From positions 1 through 41,447 of the forward strand of contig NZ_JALLGL010000015.1 of NCBI RefSeq assembly GCF_023072675.1: a DNA stretch of 41,447 nucleotides, given 5' to 3'. The stretch's first letter is position 1. Each line of letters starts with the position of its first letter. A program made the translations under genes and the position numbers. This document shows positions 14,532 to 21,668 of this stretch, in pieces. The DNA is from Streptomyces sp. XM83C (GTDB lineage: Bacteria > Actinomycetota > Actinomycetes > Streptomycetales > Streptomycetaceae). The notes beneath the pieces are model-generated. The model had not been told where the DNA came from. It made no database searches and was given only the letters and a program-made list of their open reading frames with translations.

Positions 14532-15569
14532 GTGCCCGAGACCGCCCGCCTTCCCGGAAACCGGTACGGCAACCGGCCCACCATGAAGGACGTCGCCGCC
14601 CGCGCCGGAGTCGGTCTGAAGACCGTCTCCCGCGTGGTGAACGGCGAGCCGGGCGTCACTCCGGAGACCGAGCGGCGTGTGCAGGAGGCGATCGAGGCGC
14701 TGGGGTTCCGCCGCAACGACAGCGCGCGGGTGCTGCGCAAGGGCCGTACCGCGAGCATCGGCCTGGTTCTGGAGGATCTCGCCGACCCGTTCTACGGCCC
14801 GCTGAGCCGCGCCGTCGAGGAGGTGGCCCGCGCGCACGGGGCGCTGCTGATCAACGGGTCGAGCGCCGAGGATCCCGACCGGGAGCAGGAGCTGGCGCTG
14901 GCGCTGTGCGCGCGGCGGGTGGACGGTCTGGTGGTGATCCCGGCCGGGGACGACCATCGGTATCTGGAGCCGGAGATCAAGGCGGGGGTGGCCACGGTGT
15001 TCGTGGACCGTCCCGCCGGGAGGATCGACGCCGACTGTGTGCTGTCGGACAACTTCGGCGGGGCGCGCGCCGGGGTGGCCCATCTCGTCGCGCACGGGCA
15101 CCGCCGGATCGGGTTCATCGGCGACATGCCCCGCATCCACACCGCCGCGGAGCGCCTGCGCGGCTATCGGGCCGCTCTGGAGGACGCGGGGATACCGGTG
15201 GCCGACTCGTGGATGTCTCTCGGGGTGACGACGCCGGAGCGGGTGCGGCGCGCGGCGGAGGAGATGCTGGCGGGGCCCGAGCCCGTCACCGCGATCTTCG
15301 CCGGCAACAACCGGGTGACCGTCACCGTGATCCGGGTGCTCGCGGAGCACACCCGTCCGGTGGCCCTCGTCGGCTTCGACGATCTCGAACTGGCCGATCT
15401 GCTTCAGCCGGGTGTCACGGTCGTCGCGCAGGACGCGGCCGCTCTCGGCCGGACCGCCGCCGAGCGGCTGTTCCGGCAGCTCGACGGCGGCCTGATCACC
15501 CCGGAGCGGATCGAGCTGCCGACCAGGCTCATCACCCGCGGCTCCGGTGAGCTGCCCCCGGCGGACTGA
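14532..15569 (+). CDS. LacI family transcriptional repressor
   Basis: A 345-residue repressor. The N-terminal HTH is classic: TMKDVAARAGVGLKTVSRVVNGEPGVTPETERRV (about 17-50), with the hinge region GFRRNDSARVLRKGRT. The periplasmic-binding-protein-like effector domain follows (about 65-335), with IGLVLEDLADPFYGPL, DGLVVIPAGDDH, HRRIGFIGD and VALVGFDDLELADLLQPG. All are normal. The GTG at 14532 follows a GACAGGAC site and gives a short leader before the HTH; an upstream ATG at 14439 would add 31 atypical residues. It is divergent from the ROK sugar kinase and the operator at 14419-14430 lies between them, so it probably senses a sugar or sugar phosphate. The next gene starts 5 bp after its stop. 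Confidence 0.92.
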   Translation: MPETARLPGNRYGNRPTMKDVAARAGVGLKTVSRVVNGEPGVTPETERRVQEAIEALGFRRNDSARVLRKGRTASIGLVLEDLADPFYGPLSRAVEEVARAHGALLINGSSAEDPDREQELALALCARRVDGLVVIPAGDDHRYLEPEIKAGVATVFVDRPAGRIDADCVLSDNFGGARAGVAHLVAHGHRRIGFIGDMPRIHTAAERLRGYRAALEDAGIPVADSWMSLGVTTPERVRRAAEEMLAGPEPVTAIFAGNNRVTVTVIRVLAEHTRPVALVGFDDLELADLLQPGVTVVAQDAAALGRTAAERLFRQLDGGLITPERIELPTRLITRGSGELPPAD

Positions 15570-15574
15570 GGCAC

Positions 15575-16573
15575 ATGGCGGACCCCACCGACAGAAATCA
15601 CTCGCCGTCCCGGGTCGCCCGGCGCGGGTGCGGGCCGGGGGCGGGTCGCGCCGCTCGACGCCGGGGAGGCGCCGCCGCCGGGGTGGACGGTCCGCCCCGG
15701 GAAGAGGCGGCCGGGGACTGCCGGGACCGGCCGCCCGCGAACCCGTCGGGCCCGTCCGGCGCCGCGGACGAGCGGGCCCGCGGCCCCGGTGGCGCCGTCG
15801 ACGGCGGCCGTGCGCTCGCGGCGCTGGGTCTGGCCTACGCGCCGTACGACAACCCGCTGATGTATCCGGGGGTGTGGCCGCGGGAGTCCGGGCTGCTGGT
15901 GGGGGACCGTCTGCTGCCGCTGGACCGGCCGGTGCACGACGACCGTGTCCCCGTGCTCGCCGTCGGCTCCAACGCCTGCCCCGCGCAGCTCCGGCTCAAG
16001 CTGGACGCGGCCGGCCTCGCCACGCCGGTGCCGATGGTGCGGTGCCGGGTGCGGGGCGTCGAGGTGGGTGTGTCCGCGCATGTCAGCCGCGCCGGCTATG
16101 TCGCGGCGGCACCGGTGCGGGCGCCGGGCGTCGTACGGGAGCTGTTCCTGCTCTGGCTGGACGCGGGGCAGTTGGCGGCCGTCGACGCCGGCGAGGGCGC
16201 GGACCTGCCGCGCGGCAACTACCGGCGCGTGTGGCTGCCCGCTCCGGACGTCGAGGTCGAGCCGGAGGGCGGCGCTGCGCTGCCGGGGGTGTTCGGGTAC
16301 GTCGACCGGCACGGCGTCGTGCACGACGGCACCCCGGGCTCCCCGCGCCGGCATCCCGGCCAGCGTGCCCTGCTGACCGAGCTGTTGCTGCGCTCGGCGC
16401 GGCTGCGGGCGCTGTTCGGGGACACGCCGGAGGAGTTCTGCGCGCGGGCGCGGGCGGACGCGGCGCTGTGCGCGCGGGGAACGCGGGTGCTGGCGGAGGA
16501 GGGGCTGGTGACGGGGTCGGGGCTGGAGCGGTACCTCCGTGTCGAAGGCGCGGACGGGGGCCGTTCGCCGTGA
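15575..16573 (+). CDS. Conserved-looking hypothetical protein, GGCT-like motif
   Basis: A 332-residue soluble protein that I do not recognise with confidence. The first 85 residues are low-complexity Arg/Gly/Ala/Pro and probably disordered. The folded part starts near LGLAYAPYDNPLMYPGVWP. VPVLAVGSNACPAQLRLKLDAAG (about 126-148) resembles the YGSNM-type glycine loop at the start of gamma-glutamylcyclotransferase folds, and PGNYRRVWLP-like and GVFGYVDRHG segments would fit such a barrel, but the match is weak. The ATG at 15575 lies 5 bp after the LacI stop with GAGG upstream, so the two genes are co-transcribed. There are no membrane segments or signal peptide. It could use a small metabolite linked to the LacI/ROK unit; that is only context. 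Confidence 0.6.
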   Translation: MADPTDRNHSPSRVARRGCGPGAGRAARRRGGAAAGVDGPPREEAAGDCRDRPPANPSGPSGAADERARGPGGAVDGGRALAALGLAYAPYDNPLMYPGVWPRESGLLVGDRLLPLDRPVHDDRVPVLAVGSNACPAQLRLKLDAAGLATPVPMVRCRVRGVEVGVSAHVSRAGYVAAAPVRAPGVVRELFLLWLDAGQLAAVDAGEGADLPRGNYRRVWLPAPDVEVEPEGGAALPGVFGYVDRHGVVHDGTPGSPRRHPGQRALLTELLLRSARLRALFGDTPEEFCARARADAALCARGTRVLAEEGLVTGSGLERYLRVEGADGGRSP

Positions 16574-16589
16574 CCGCGGGCCCGTCCGG

Positions 16590-17888
16590 CTACCGCGGCG
16601 CAGCCGTCAGGTCGCCCCGCCTCGGGGCGGCGAAGCCCTCCAGGGCGGCGCGGGTCAGGCCGGTGGCCTCGGTGACCTCGTCGGCGTCGAGGGCGCCGCA
16701 GTCCAAGCCGCGCAGCAGATAGCCGCTGAGGGCCTTGGCGGTGGCGGGCTCGTCCATGACGTCGCCCCCGGTGTCGCCTGCGTAGCGGGCGAGGCGGTCG
16801 GCGGCCTGCCGGAGGCCTTCCCGGTAGAAGGCGAAGACGGCGGCGTAGCGGGTGGGGAGGTGTCCGGGGTGCATGTCCCAGCCCTGGTAGTAGGCGCGGG
16901 CGAGGGCGCGGCGGGTGAGGCCGTAGTGCAGCCGCCAGGCCTCGTGGACCTGCTCGGTGGGGCCGACGGGCAGGACGTTGGTGGAGCCGTCGGAGACGCG
17001 TACGCCGGTGCCGGCGGCGGCGACCTGCATGATCGCCTTGGCGTGGTCGGCGGCGGGGTGGTCGCTGGCCTGGTGGGCGGCGGAGACGCCGAGGCAGGCG
17101 CTGTAGTCGAAGGTGCCGTAGTGCAGGCCGGTGGCGCGGCCCTCGGCGGCCTGGATGAGGCGGGCGACGGTGGCGGTGCCGTCGGCAGCGAGGATGGCCT
17201 GGCTGGTCTCGATCTGGATCTCGAAGCCGATCCGGCCGGGTGTGAGGCCGCGGGCCCGCTCGAACGCTTCCAGCAGGCGGACCATGGCGGTGACCTGCTC
17301 GGGGTAGGTGACCTTCGGCAGGGTGAGGACGAGTCCGTCGGGCAGGTCGCCGGCGTGCTCCAGCAGGCCGGACAGGAAGATGTCCAGGGTGCGGATGCCG
17401 CGGTCGCGGACGGCGGCCTCCATGCATTTCATGCGGATGCCCATGTACGGCGCCGCCGTGCCGTCCGCGAAGGCCTCGGCGACGACGCGGGCGGCGCGGG
17501 CGGCGTCCTGGTCCTCGTCGGTGCCCTTGTAGCCGTCCTCGAAGTCGACGCGCAGGTCTTCGATCGGTTCGCGTTCGAGTTTGGCGCGGACGCGGGTGTG
17601 CACGGGCTCGGCCAGGTCGTCGGAGAGGCCGAGGACGGCGGCGAGGGAGGCGGCGTCCGGTGCGTGTTCGTCGAGGGCGGCGAGGGCCTGGTCGCCCCAG
17701 GAGCGGACGGTGCCGGCGGTGAAGGCGTCGCCGGGGACGTAGACGGTGTGGACGGGCTGGCGGGTGCCGGGGTCTCCGGGGTAGCGGCGTTCCAGTTCGG
17801 CGTCGACGGGGGCGAGGGAGGCGCTGATCGCCTCGCTGACGGTGCCCGCGAGGCTCGTCGTCACCTTCTCCTGCTGGCCCTGACCCAT
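16590..17888 (-). CDS. DUF6986 family aldolase/lyase-like protein
   Basis: A 432-residue protein of the actinobacterial DUF6986 family, which has a citrate-lyase/HpcH-like TIM-barrel. Signatures include DLRVDFEDGYKG (acidic metal-binding patch like the E/D of CitE enzymes), YMGIRMKCME with the expected Arg, LPKVTYPEQV, FEIQIETSQA (glutamate in the QIE motif) and TGLHYGTFDYSACLGVS. Members are annotated variously as aldolases; in Streptomyces they tend to appear with purine/allantoin and glyoxylate genes, which suggests glyoxylate-linked C-C bond chemistry, but no activity is certain. The ATG at 17888 has a GGAGGACA site. Two overlapping inverted repeats (17917-17944) upstream look like an IclR/AllR-type operator. 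It is convergent with the upstream hypothetical gene. Confidence 0.78.
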   Translation of the reverse strand: MGQGQQEKVTTSLAGTVSEAISASLAPVDAELERRYPGDPGTRQPVHTVYVPGDAFTAGTVRSWGDQALAALDEHAPDAASLAAVLGLSDDLAEPVHTRVRAKLEREPIEDLRVDFEDGYKGTDEDQDAARAARVVAEAFADGTAAPYMGIRMKCMEAAVRDRGIRTLDIFLSGLLEHAGDLPDGLVLTLPKVTYPEQVTAMVRLLEAFERARGLTPGRIGFEIQIETSQAILAADGTATVARLIQAAEGRATGLHYGTFDYSACLGVSAAHQASDHPAADHAKAIMQVAAAGTGVRVSDGSTNVLPVGPTEQVHEAWRLHYGLTRRALARAYYQGWDMHPGHLPTRYAAVFAFYREGLRQAADRLARYAGDTGGDVMDEPATAKALSGYLLRGLDCGALDADEVTEATGLTRAALEGFAAPRRGDLTAAPR

Positions 17889-17916
17889 TGCGTGTCCTCC
17901 CGATCCGACCCACTGT

Positions 17917-17944
17917 TTCCGCTGTACGGAATCAACAATCCGTA
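17917..17944. promoter_or_regulatory. IclR/AllR-like operator upstream of the DUF6986 gene
   Basis: TTCCGCTGTACGGAA (17917-17931) is a 5-5-5 inverted repeat of the TTCCG/CGGAA type, and it overlaps TACGGAATCAACAATCCGTA (17925-17944), with perfect 6-bp arms around 8 bp. It lies 29-56 bp upstream of the start codon. The TTCCG/CGGAA arrangement resembles sites bound by IclR-family allantoin regulators in Streptomyces, from memory. No such regulator gene is in the window. Confidence 0.55.
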
Positions 17945-18024
17945 GAGCGAAGTTATCTGTCGGTGTTCCGGCAGGTCAACACCCTGTCCACGGGGCAGGA
18001 CCGTGCCCGGCTTCCAGGATGCGC

Positions 18025-18061
18025 CGAGGCCCCCGTGACCGCGCGGGTCACGGGGGCCTCG
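18025..18061 (-). terminator. Strong terminator of etfB-etfA
   Basis: A perfect 16-bp stem: CGAGGCCCCCGTGACC (18025-18040) and GGTCACGGGGGCCTCG (18046-18061) around a 5-nt loop. It begins 18 bp after the etfA stop codon on the minus strand. There is no T-tract, as often in Streptomyces. Confidence 0.88.
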
Positions 18062-18078
18062 GGCCGCTGGTGCGGGGA

Positions 18079-19041
18079 TCAGCCCTTGCGGGCCTTGATC
18101 TCCTCGGTCAGCTGCGGGACGACGTCGAACAGGTCGCCGACGACGCCGTAGTCCGCCAGCTCGAAGATGGGGGCCTCGGGGTCCTTGTTGACGGCCACGA
18201 TGGTCTTCGAGGTCTGCATGCCGGCGCGGTGCTGGATCGCGCCGGAGATGCCGTTGGCGATGTACAGCTGCGGCGAGACCGACTTGCCGGTCTGGCCGAC
18301 CTGGTTGGTGTGCGGGTACCAGCCGGCGTCGACGGCGGCGCGCGAGGCACCGACGGCCGCGCCGAGCTCGTCGGCGAGGGCCTCGATGATCGCAAAGTTC
18401 TCCGCGCCGTTGACACCCCGGCCGCCGGAGACCACGATCGCGGCCTCGGTCAGCTCCGGGCGGCCCGTCGACTCGCGCGGCGTACGGCCGGTGATCCGGG
18501 TGCCGGTCGCCTTGTCGGAGAAGGTCACCGACAGCGCCTCGACCGCGCCGGCGGCCGGGGCGGCCTCGACGGCCGCGCTGTTCGGCTTGACCGTGATGAC
18601 CGGGGTGCCCTTGGAGACACGGGACTTGGTGGTGAAGGACGCGGCGAACACCGACTGGGTGGCCACCGGGCCCTCGTCGCCGGCCTCCAGGTCGACGGCG
18701 TCGGTGATGATGCCGGAGCCGATGCGCAGCGCCAGACGGGCGGCGATCTCCTTGCCCTCCGCGGAGGACGGCACCAGCACGGCGGCCGGGGAGACCTGCT
18801 CGACGGCGGCCTGCAGGGCCTCCACCTTCGGCACGACCAGGTACTCGGCGTACTCGGACGCCTCGTGGGTGAGGACCTTCACCGCGCCGTGCTCGGCGAG
18901 CGCGGCGGCGGTGTCGGCGGCGCCGTTGCCGAGGGCGACGGCGACGGGCTCGCCGATGCGGCGGGCCAGGGTCAGCAGCTCCAGGGTCGGCTTGCGGACG
19001 GCACCGTCCACGTGGTCGACGTAGACGAGAACTTCAGCCAT
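18079..19041 (-). CDS. etfA: Electron transfer flavoprotein subunit alpha
   Basis: A 320-residue EtfA/FixB protein. The N-terminal domain begins MAEVLVYVDHVDGAVRKPTLELLT. The C-terminal FAD domain shows AIVVSGGRGVNGAENF, then GASRAAVDAGWYPHTNQVGQTGKSVSPQLYIANGISGAIQHRAGM, which carries the conserved FAD-binding residues, and IVAVNKDPEAPIFELADYGVVGDLFDVVPQL. Together with EtfB it shuttles electrons from acyl-CoA and related dehydrogenases to the quinone pool in the cytoplasm. The ATG at 19041 has a CAGGAG site. It follows etfB by 75 bp on the same strand and ends at a strong terminator, so the two form an operon. Length is normal and nothing is unusual. Confidence 0.97.
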   Translation of the reverse strand: MAEVLVYVDHVDGAVRKPTLELLTLARRIGEPVAVALGNGAADTAAALAEHGAVKVLTHEASEYAEYLVVPKVEALQAAVEQVSPAAVLVPSSAEGKEIAARLALRIGSGIITDAVDLEAGDEGPVATQSVFAASFTTKSRVSKGTPVITVKPNSAAVEAAPAAGAVEALSVTFSDKATGTRITGRTPRESTGRPELTEAAIVVSGGRGVNGAENFAIIEALADELGAAVGASRAAVDAGWYPHTNQVGQTGKSVSPQLYIANGISGAIQHRAGMQTSKTIVAVNKDPEAPIFELADYGVVGDLFDVVPQLTEEIKARKG

Positions 19042-19116
19042 GGGAATGCACTCCTGCTTGCGGAAGATGAGGGGCGGTCAGCGGTTGCGCGCTCAGAGGT
19101 TCGTCCGGCGTGCGGC

Positions 19117-19905
19117 TCAGATGAACTTCTGGCTCGCGAGGAACTCAGCGAGCTGCTTGCCGCCCTCGCCCTCGTCCTTGACGATCGTGCCCGCGGTGCG
19201 CGCGGGACGCTCGGCCGCGGCGTCGACCACGGTGTAGGCGCCCTCGAGACCGACCTCCTCGGCCTCGATGTCCAGGTCCGACAGGTCCCAGGACTCCACC
19301 GGCTTCTTCTTGGCCGCCATGATGCCCTTGAAGGACGGGTAGCGGGCCTCGCCCGACTGGTCGGTGACGGACACGACGGCCGGGAGCTGCGCCTCCAGCG
19401 TCTCGCTGGCGGCGTCGCCGTCGCGGCGGCCGGTGACCTTGCCGTCCTCGACGGAGACCTGGGACAGCAGGGTGACCTGCGGCACGCCCAGGCGCTCGGC
19501 GAGCAGCGCCGGTACGACACCCATGGTGCCGTCGGTGGAGGCCATGCCGGAGATCACCAGGTCGTAGCCGGCCTTCTCGACGGCCTTGGCCAGGACCAGG
19601 GAGGTGCCGATGGCGTCGGTGCCGTGCAGGTCGTCGTCCTCGACGTGGATCGCCTTGTCGGCGCCCATGGACAGCGCCTTGCGCAGGGCGTCCTTGGCGT
19701 CCTCGGGACCCACCGTCAGGACGGTGACCTCCACGTCGTCGTCGGAGTTCTCGGAGATCTGCAGCGCCTGCTCGACCGCGTACTCGTCCAGCTCGGAGAG
19801 CAGACCGTCCACGTCGTCCCGGTCGACGGTCAGGTCATCGGCGAAGTGCCGGTCGCCAGTGGCGTCGGGCACGTACTTCACAGTGACAACGATCCTCAAG
19901 CTCAC
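19117..19905 (-). CDS. etfB: Electron transfer flavoprotein subunit beta
   Basis: A 262-residue EtfB/FixA protein. It starts MSLRIVVTVKYVPDATGDRHF (GTG codon) and shows the family features LNxxDEYAVEQAL, VTVLTVGPEDAKDALRKALSMGADKAIHV, GYDLVISGMASTDGTMGVVPALLAERLG with the conserved DGxTGQVGP-like AMP-binding loop in variant form, and YPSFKGIMAAKKKP near the C-terminus. It holds the AMP and pairs with EtfA. The GTG at 19905 follows AGGAGAG. Its promoter region (19906-20124) contains a perfect 9-bp hairpin and a TACT-N4-AGTA palindrome next to a TAATAT -10-like element. It heads the two-gene operon. Confidence 0.97.
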   Translation of the reverse strand: MSLRIVVTVKYVPDATGDRHFADDLTVDRDDVDGLLSELDEYAVEQALQISENSDDDVEVTVLTVGPEDAKDALRKALSMGADKAIHVEDDDLHGTDAIGTSLVLAKAVEKAGYDLVISGMASTDGTMGVVPALLAERLGVPQVTLLSQVSVEDGKVTGRRDGDAASETLEAQLPAVVSVTDQSGEARYPSFKGIMAAKKKPVESWDLSDLDIEAEEVGLEGAYTVVDAAAERPARTAGTIVKDEGEGGKQLAEFLASQKFI

Positions 19906-19936
19906 GCCGGCTCTCCTACTGCATCGTCATTTCTCG

Positions 19937-19956
19937 GCTGCCTGCTTGCAGGCAGC
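19937..19956. promoter_or_regulatory. Perfect 9-2-9 inverted repeat in the etfB leader
   Basis: GCTGCCTGC and GCAGGCAGC flank two T residues about 32 bp before the etfB GTG. On the transcript this forms a very tight hairpin close to the ribosome-binding site; on DNA it could be an operator. Confidence 0.5.
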
Positions 19957-20010
19957 ATAGGCGCCTGAAGCGGCCCATCCCGGTCCGGGGCGACCCGCGC
20001 TCCGACCGAA

Positions 20011-20026
20011 ATATTACTCGTCAGTA
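20011..20026 (-). promoter_or_regulatory. Possible etfB promoter -10 with overlapping TACT/AGTA palindrome
   Basis: On the minus strand TACTGACGAGTA (20026-20015) is a 4-4-4 palindrome of the type bound by TetR fatty-acid regulators, and TAATAT (20016-20011) directly after it is a good -10. No clear -35 is visible. The arrangement would let a repressor block etfB transcription. Confidence 0.4.
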
Positions 20027-20124
20027 CACCCAGTTCGTGCCCGCTAAGCAAGCGCTTTGAACTGTGACCTGTGCAACGCAGCGTAACCGGAAAGGGACGA
20101 GGCCGCAGGAGAGCCGGACCGTGA

Positions 20125-20634
20125 TCAATCACGCAGAGCAGTGAACCGGCCCTGGTGGTAGAGGAGCGGACGGCCGGGACCGGAGGCATCACCGAGCAGT
20201 ACCTCGGCGAGGACGATCCGGTGGTCCCCGGCGGGCACTCGGGTGACGACACGGGCCACCAGCCAGGCCTGGACGCCGTCGAGGACGGGCACGCCCTCGG
20301 GTCCGTCGTGCCAGACGGTGGGGGCGCCGAAGCGGTCGGCGCCGCTGCGGGCGAACAGCGCGGCCAGCTCCTGCTGGTGCTCGCCGAGTATGTGCACGCC
20401 GACATGGTCGGCGCGGGCGATCGCGGGCCAGGCGGAGGCGCCGAGGCCGATGCCGAACGACAGCATCGGCGGCTCCGCGGAGACGGAGGTCAGCGAGGTG
20501 GCGGTGAATCCGACGGGGCCCTCGGGCCCGCGGGCGGTGATCACGGCGACTCCCGCCGCGTGCCGCCGGAAGACCGAGCGCAGCAGGTCCGGAGAGGCGA
20601 GGGTGGGAGTGGCCAATTCAGGTGCGGCCGTCAT
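20125..20634 (-). CDS. Flavin reductase-like domain protein
   Basis: A 169-residue FMN-binding split-barrel protein of the flavin reductase/HpaC-RutF family. Characteristic parts are LRSVFRRHAAGVAVITARGPEGPVGFTATSLTSVSAEPPMLSFGIG, with the T-A-T-S-x-x-S-V-S-A-x-P-P flavin signature, then HVGVHILGEHQQELAALFA, and HRIVLAEVLLGDASGPGRPLLYHQGRFTAL, the conserved PL-xY-x-x-G/F end. It should supply reduced flavin to a monooxygenase; none is adjacent. The ATG at 20634 has an AAGGAC site. A cysteine-rich leader ORF ends 44 bp upstream, pointing to control by cysteine or sulfur supply and perhaps a role with sulfonate or organosulfur monooxygenases. It lies on the same strand as etfBA but 219 bp away. 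Confidence 0.9.
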   Translation of the reverse strand: MTAAPELATPTLASPDLLRSVFRRHAAGVAVITARGPEGPVGFTATSLTSVSAEPPMLSFGIGLGASAWPAIARADHVGVHILGEHQQELAALFARSGADRFGAPTVWHDGPEGVPVLDGVQAWLVARVVTRVPAGDHRIVLAEVLLGDASGPGRPLLYHQGRFTALRD

Positions 20635-20678
20635 GGAGTTGTCCTTCTGCCGGGGTGGACGAGCGGATGCGTGGCTGC

Positions 20679-20759
20679 TCAGCAGCACGGACAGCACGCG
20701 CTCGAGGTACGGCCGAGGTCGACGTGGGCCCGCCCGAAGAGAAGGAGTTCCGAAGGCAT
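20679..20759 (-). CDS. Cysteine-rich leader peptide (26 aa)
   Basis: A short ORF of 26 codons that begins MPSELLLFG, continues RAHVDLGR and ends TSSACCPCC before TGA. R-x-H-V-D-L-x-R-x-x-S-A-x-C is the signature I associate with actinobacterial leader peptides upstream of sulfur and cysteine genes. Four of the last five codons are Cys (TGC TGT CCG TGC TGC). The stop is 44 nt before the flavin reductase ATG. A TTGACT -35 at 20790-20795 would place transcription start at or within a few bases of the ATG, so the mRNA is probably leaderless, and no Shine-Dalgarno precedes it. Cysteine scarcity should stall ribosomes at the end of the leader and change access to the downstream start. Confidence 0.8.
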   Translation of the reverse strand: MPSELLLFGRAHVDLGRTSSACCPCC

Positions 20760-20789
20760 GAGGGCAGGCTGACGATGGTTGGCGTGCAC

Positions 20790-20795
20790 AGTCAA
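20790..20795 (-). promoter_or_regulatory. -35 element TTGACT of the leader-flavin reductase transcript
   Basis: TTGACT reads on the minus strand 31 bp before the leader ATG. With a 17-bp spacer the -10 would be the weak TCAGCC at 20767-20772, placing the start of transcription at about the leader ATG. This fits a leaderless mRNA. Confidence 0.5.
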
Positions 20796-20882
20796 GTACG
20801 TTCCGCGATGTGGGAGGAGTCTCACCCGGGGGTTCACCTGGGCCCACGAGGTCCTTCAGGGGGCTCTCCGGAAAGCTCAGGG

Positions 20883-20928
20883 GGCTCACCCGGGTCCCTC
20901 CGGAGGGCTCACCAGGGTCCCTCGGGGG
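20883..20928. repeat. 23-bp direct repeat, two units
   Basis: GGCTCACCCGGGTCCCTCCG (first 20 of 23 bases, 20883-20905) is followed directly by GGCTCACCAGGGTCCCTCGG (20906-20928). Looser copies lie at about 20830-20882, such as GGTTCACCTGGGCCCACGAG. The array sits between the flavin reductase leader and the thioredoxin gene. Confidence 0.65.
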
Positions 20929-20952
20929 CCTGATCGCGGGCGTACGGCCGAC

Positions 20953-21312
20953 TCACACCACCTCCCCCAGGGCTGCGATCACGTCCGCCTTGCGGGGCTG
21001 TCCAAAGGCGCGGCGCACGACCCTGCCCTCGGCGTCCAGCACCAGCACGGTCGGGGTCTTCACGATGTCCAGCTCGCGGACCAGTTCCAGCCGGCTCTCG
21101 GCGTCGATCTCGATGTGTCCGACGCCCGGGACCAGGCCGGCGACCTCGCCGAGGACCCGCCGGGTGGCCCGGCAGGGGGCGCAGAAGGCGCTGGAGAACT
21201 GCACCAGCGTCGCGCGCTCCCCCAGCTCGCCGCCGAGTTCGGCGGCGCCCAGCCGCTTGTCCCCGTCGCGTTCCCGCACCCGTACCCTCCCGCTCCGCCG
21301 CCGTCGCGGCAC
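20953..21312 (-). CDS. Thioredoxin family protein, probably frameshifted N-terminus
   Basis: The open frame from GTG 21312 encodes 119 residues with a thioredoxin fold: LVQFSSAFCAPCRATRR carries the redox pair Cys-Ala-Pro-Cys (usual thioredoxins have CGPC), then HIEIDAESRLELVRELDIVKTPTVLVLDAEGRVV with the cis-proline KTPT, and QPRKADVIAAL. The start is atypical, MPRRRRSGRV. The expected membrane-anchor residues, VTGPVVCGPVLAAANVHG, are encoded immediately upstream from GTG 21367 but in another frame; dropping one A from GGAAGTG (21310-21316) would fuse them into ...HG-VPRRRRSGRV. So the gene is either frameshifted, losing its anchor, or carries a sequence error. It is divergent from a broken DUF4395 gene. 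Confidence 0.78.
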   Translation of the reverse strand: MPRRRRSGRVRVRERDGDKRLGAAELGGELGERATLVQFSSAFCAPCRATRRVLGEVAGLVPGVGHIEIDAESRLELVRELDIVKTPTVLVLDAEGRVVRRAFGQPRKADVIAALGEVV

Positions 21313-21367
21313 TTCCGTGGACGTTCGCCGCCGCGAGCACCGGCCCGCACACCACGGGTCCGGTCAC
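21313..21367 (-). pseudogene. Out-of-frame N-terminal anchor of the thioredoxin gene
   Basis: From GTG 21367 the minus strand encodes VTGPVVCGPVLAAANVHG, a short hydrophobic segment that would be the membrane anchor of the thioredoxin protein. It runs out of frame at the GGAAGTG at 21310-21316, after which the frame is meaningless. See the thioredoxin entry for the reconstruction. Confidence 0.55.
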
Positions 21368-21431
21368 GTCCCGTACAACTCTTCACGAGACTGCAAAGAT
21401 TCCCGGCTCCCGCAGGGAGCCCGGGTGCGGA

Positions 21432-21668
21432 ATGCTTGCTCCCACGGGCATCGACGTACGGGGACCGCGGTTCGGCGCGGCCGTGACGACGGTCGTGCTC
21501 GGCGCCGTCCTGATCGCTTCCGGCGCCTGGCAGGCCTGGCAGACCCTCGCGGGCCGGGCCTCGTGGCGACCGGCGCGGCGCTCGCGGCGGCCCTCCTGGA
21601 CGCCGCCTTCGGGTACTGCCTGGGCTGCGGGTCGTACCTGCCGGGGCGGCGCGTCGCGGTCCGCGCGC
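21432..21668 (+). pseudogene. DUF4395 membrane protein, internal deletion and frameshift
   Basis: The ATG at 21432 starts like DUF4395 proteins: GIDVRGPRFGAAVTTVVLGAVL, the conserved D-P/R-G-PRFGAxVT entry and first membrane helix. The family ending, GLVATGAALAAALLDAAFGYCLGCGSYL, with the hallmark AFGYCLGC, follows only about 50 bp later and in another frame (about 21565-21645). Roughly 50-60 residues of the middle are missing and the two halves are out of frame, so the gene is dead. In streptomycetes this family is normally paired with a divergent membrane thioredoxin, as here, and often with sulfurtransferases. Both partners being damaged points to decay of the whole module. Confidence 0.8.

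Noticed and set aside
16539..17945. Long open frame on the plus strand opposite the DUF6986 gene
   Set aside because: Antisense shadow; low-complexity Gly/Val/Ala/Asp translation and no ribosome-binding site.
18019..19968. Long open frame on the plus strand opposite etfA and etfB
   Set aside because: It is the antisense of two clearly real genes; its translation is Gly/Val/Asp/Leu-rich with no family features, a common artefact of high-GC codon bias.
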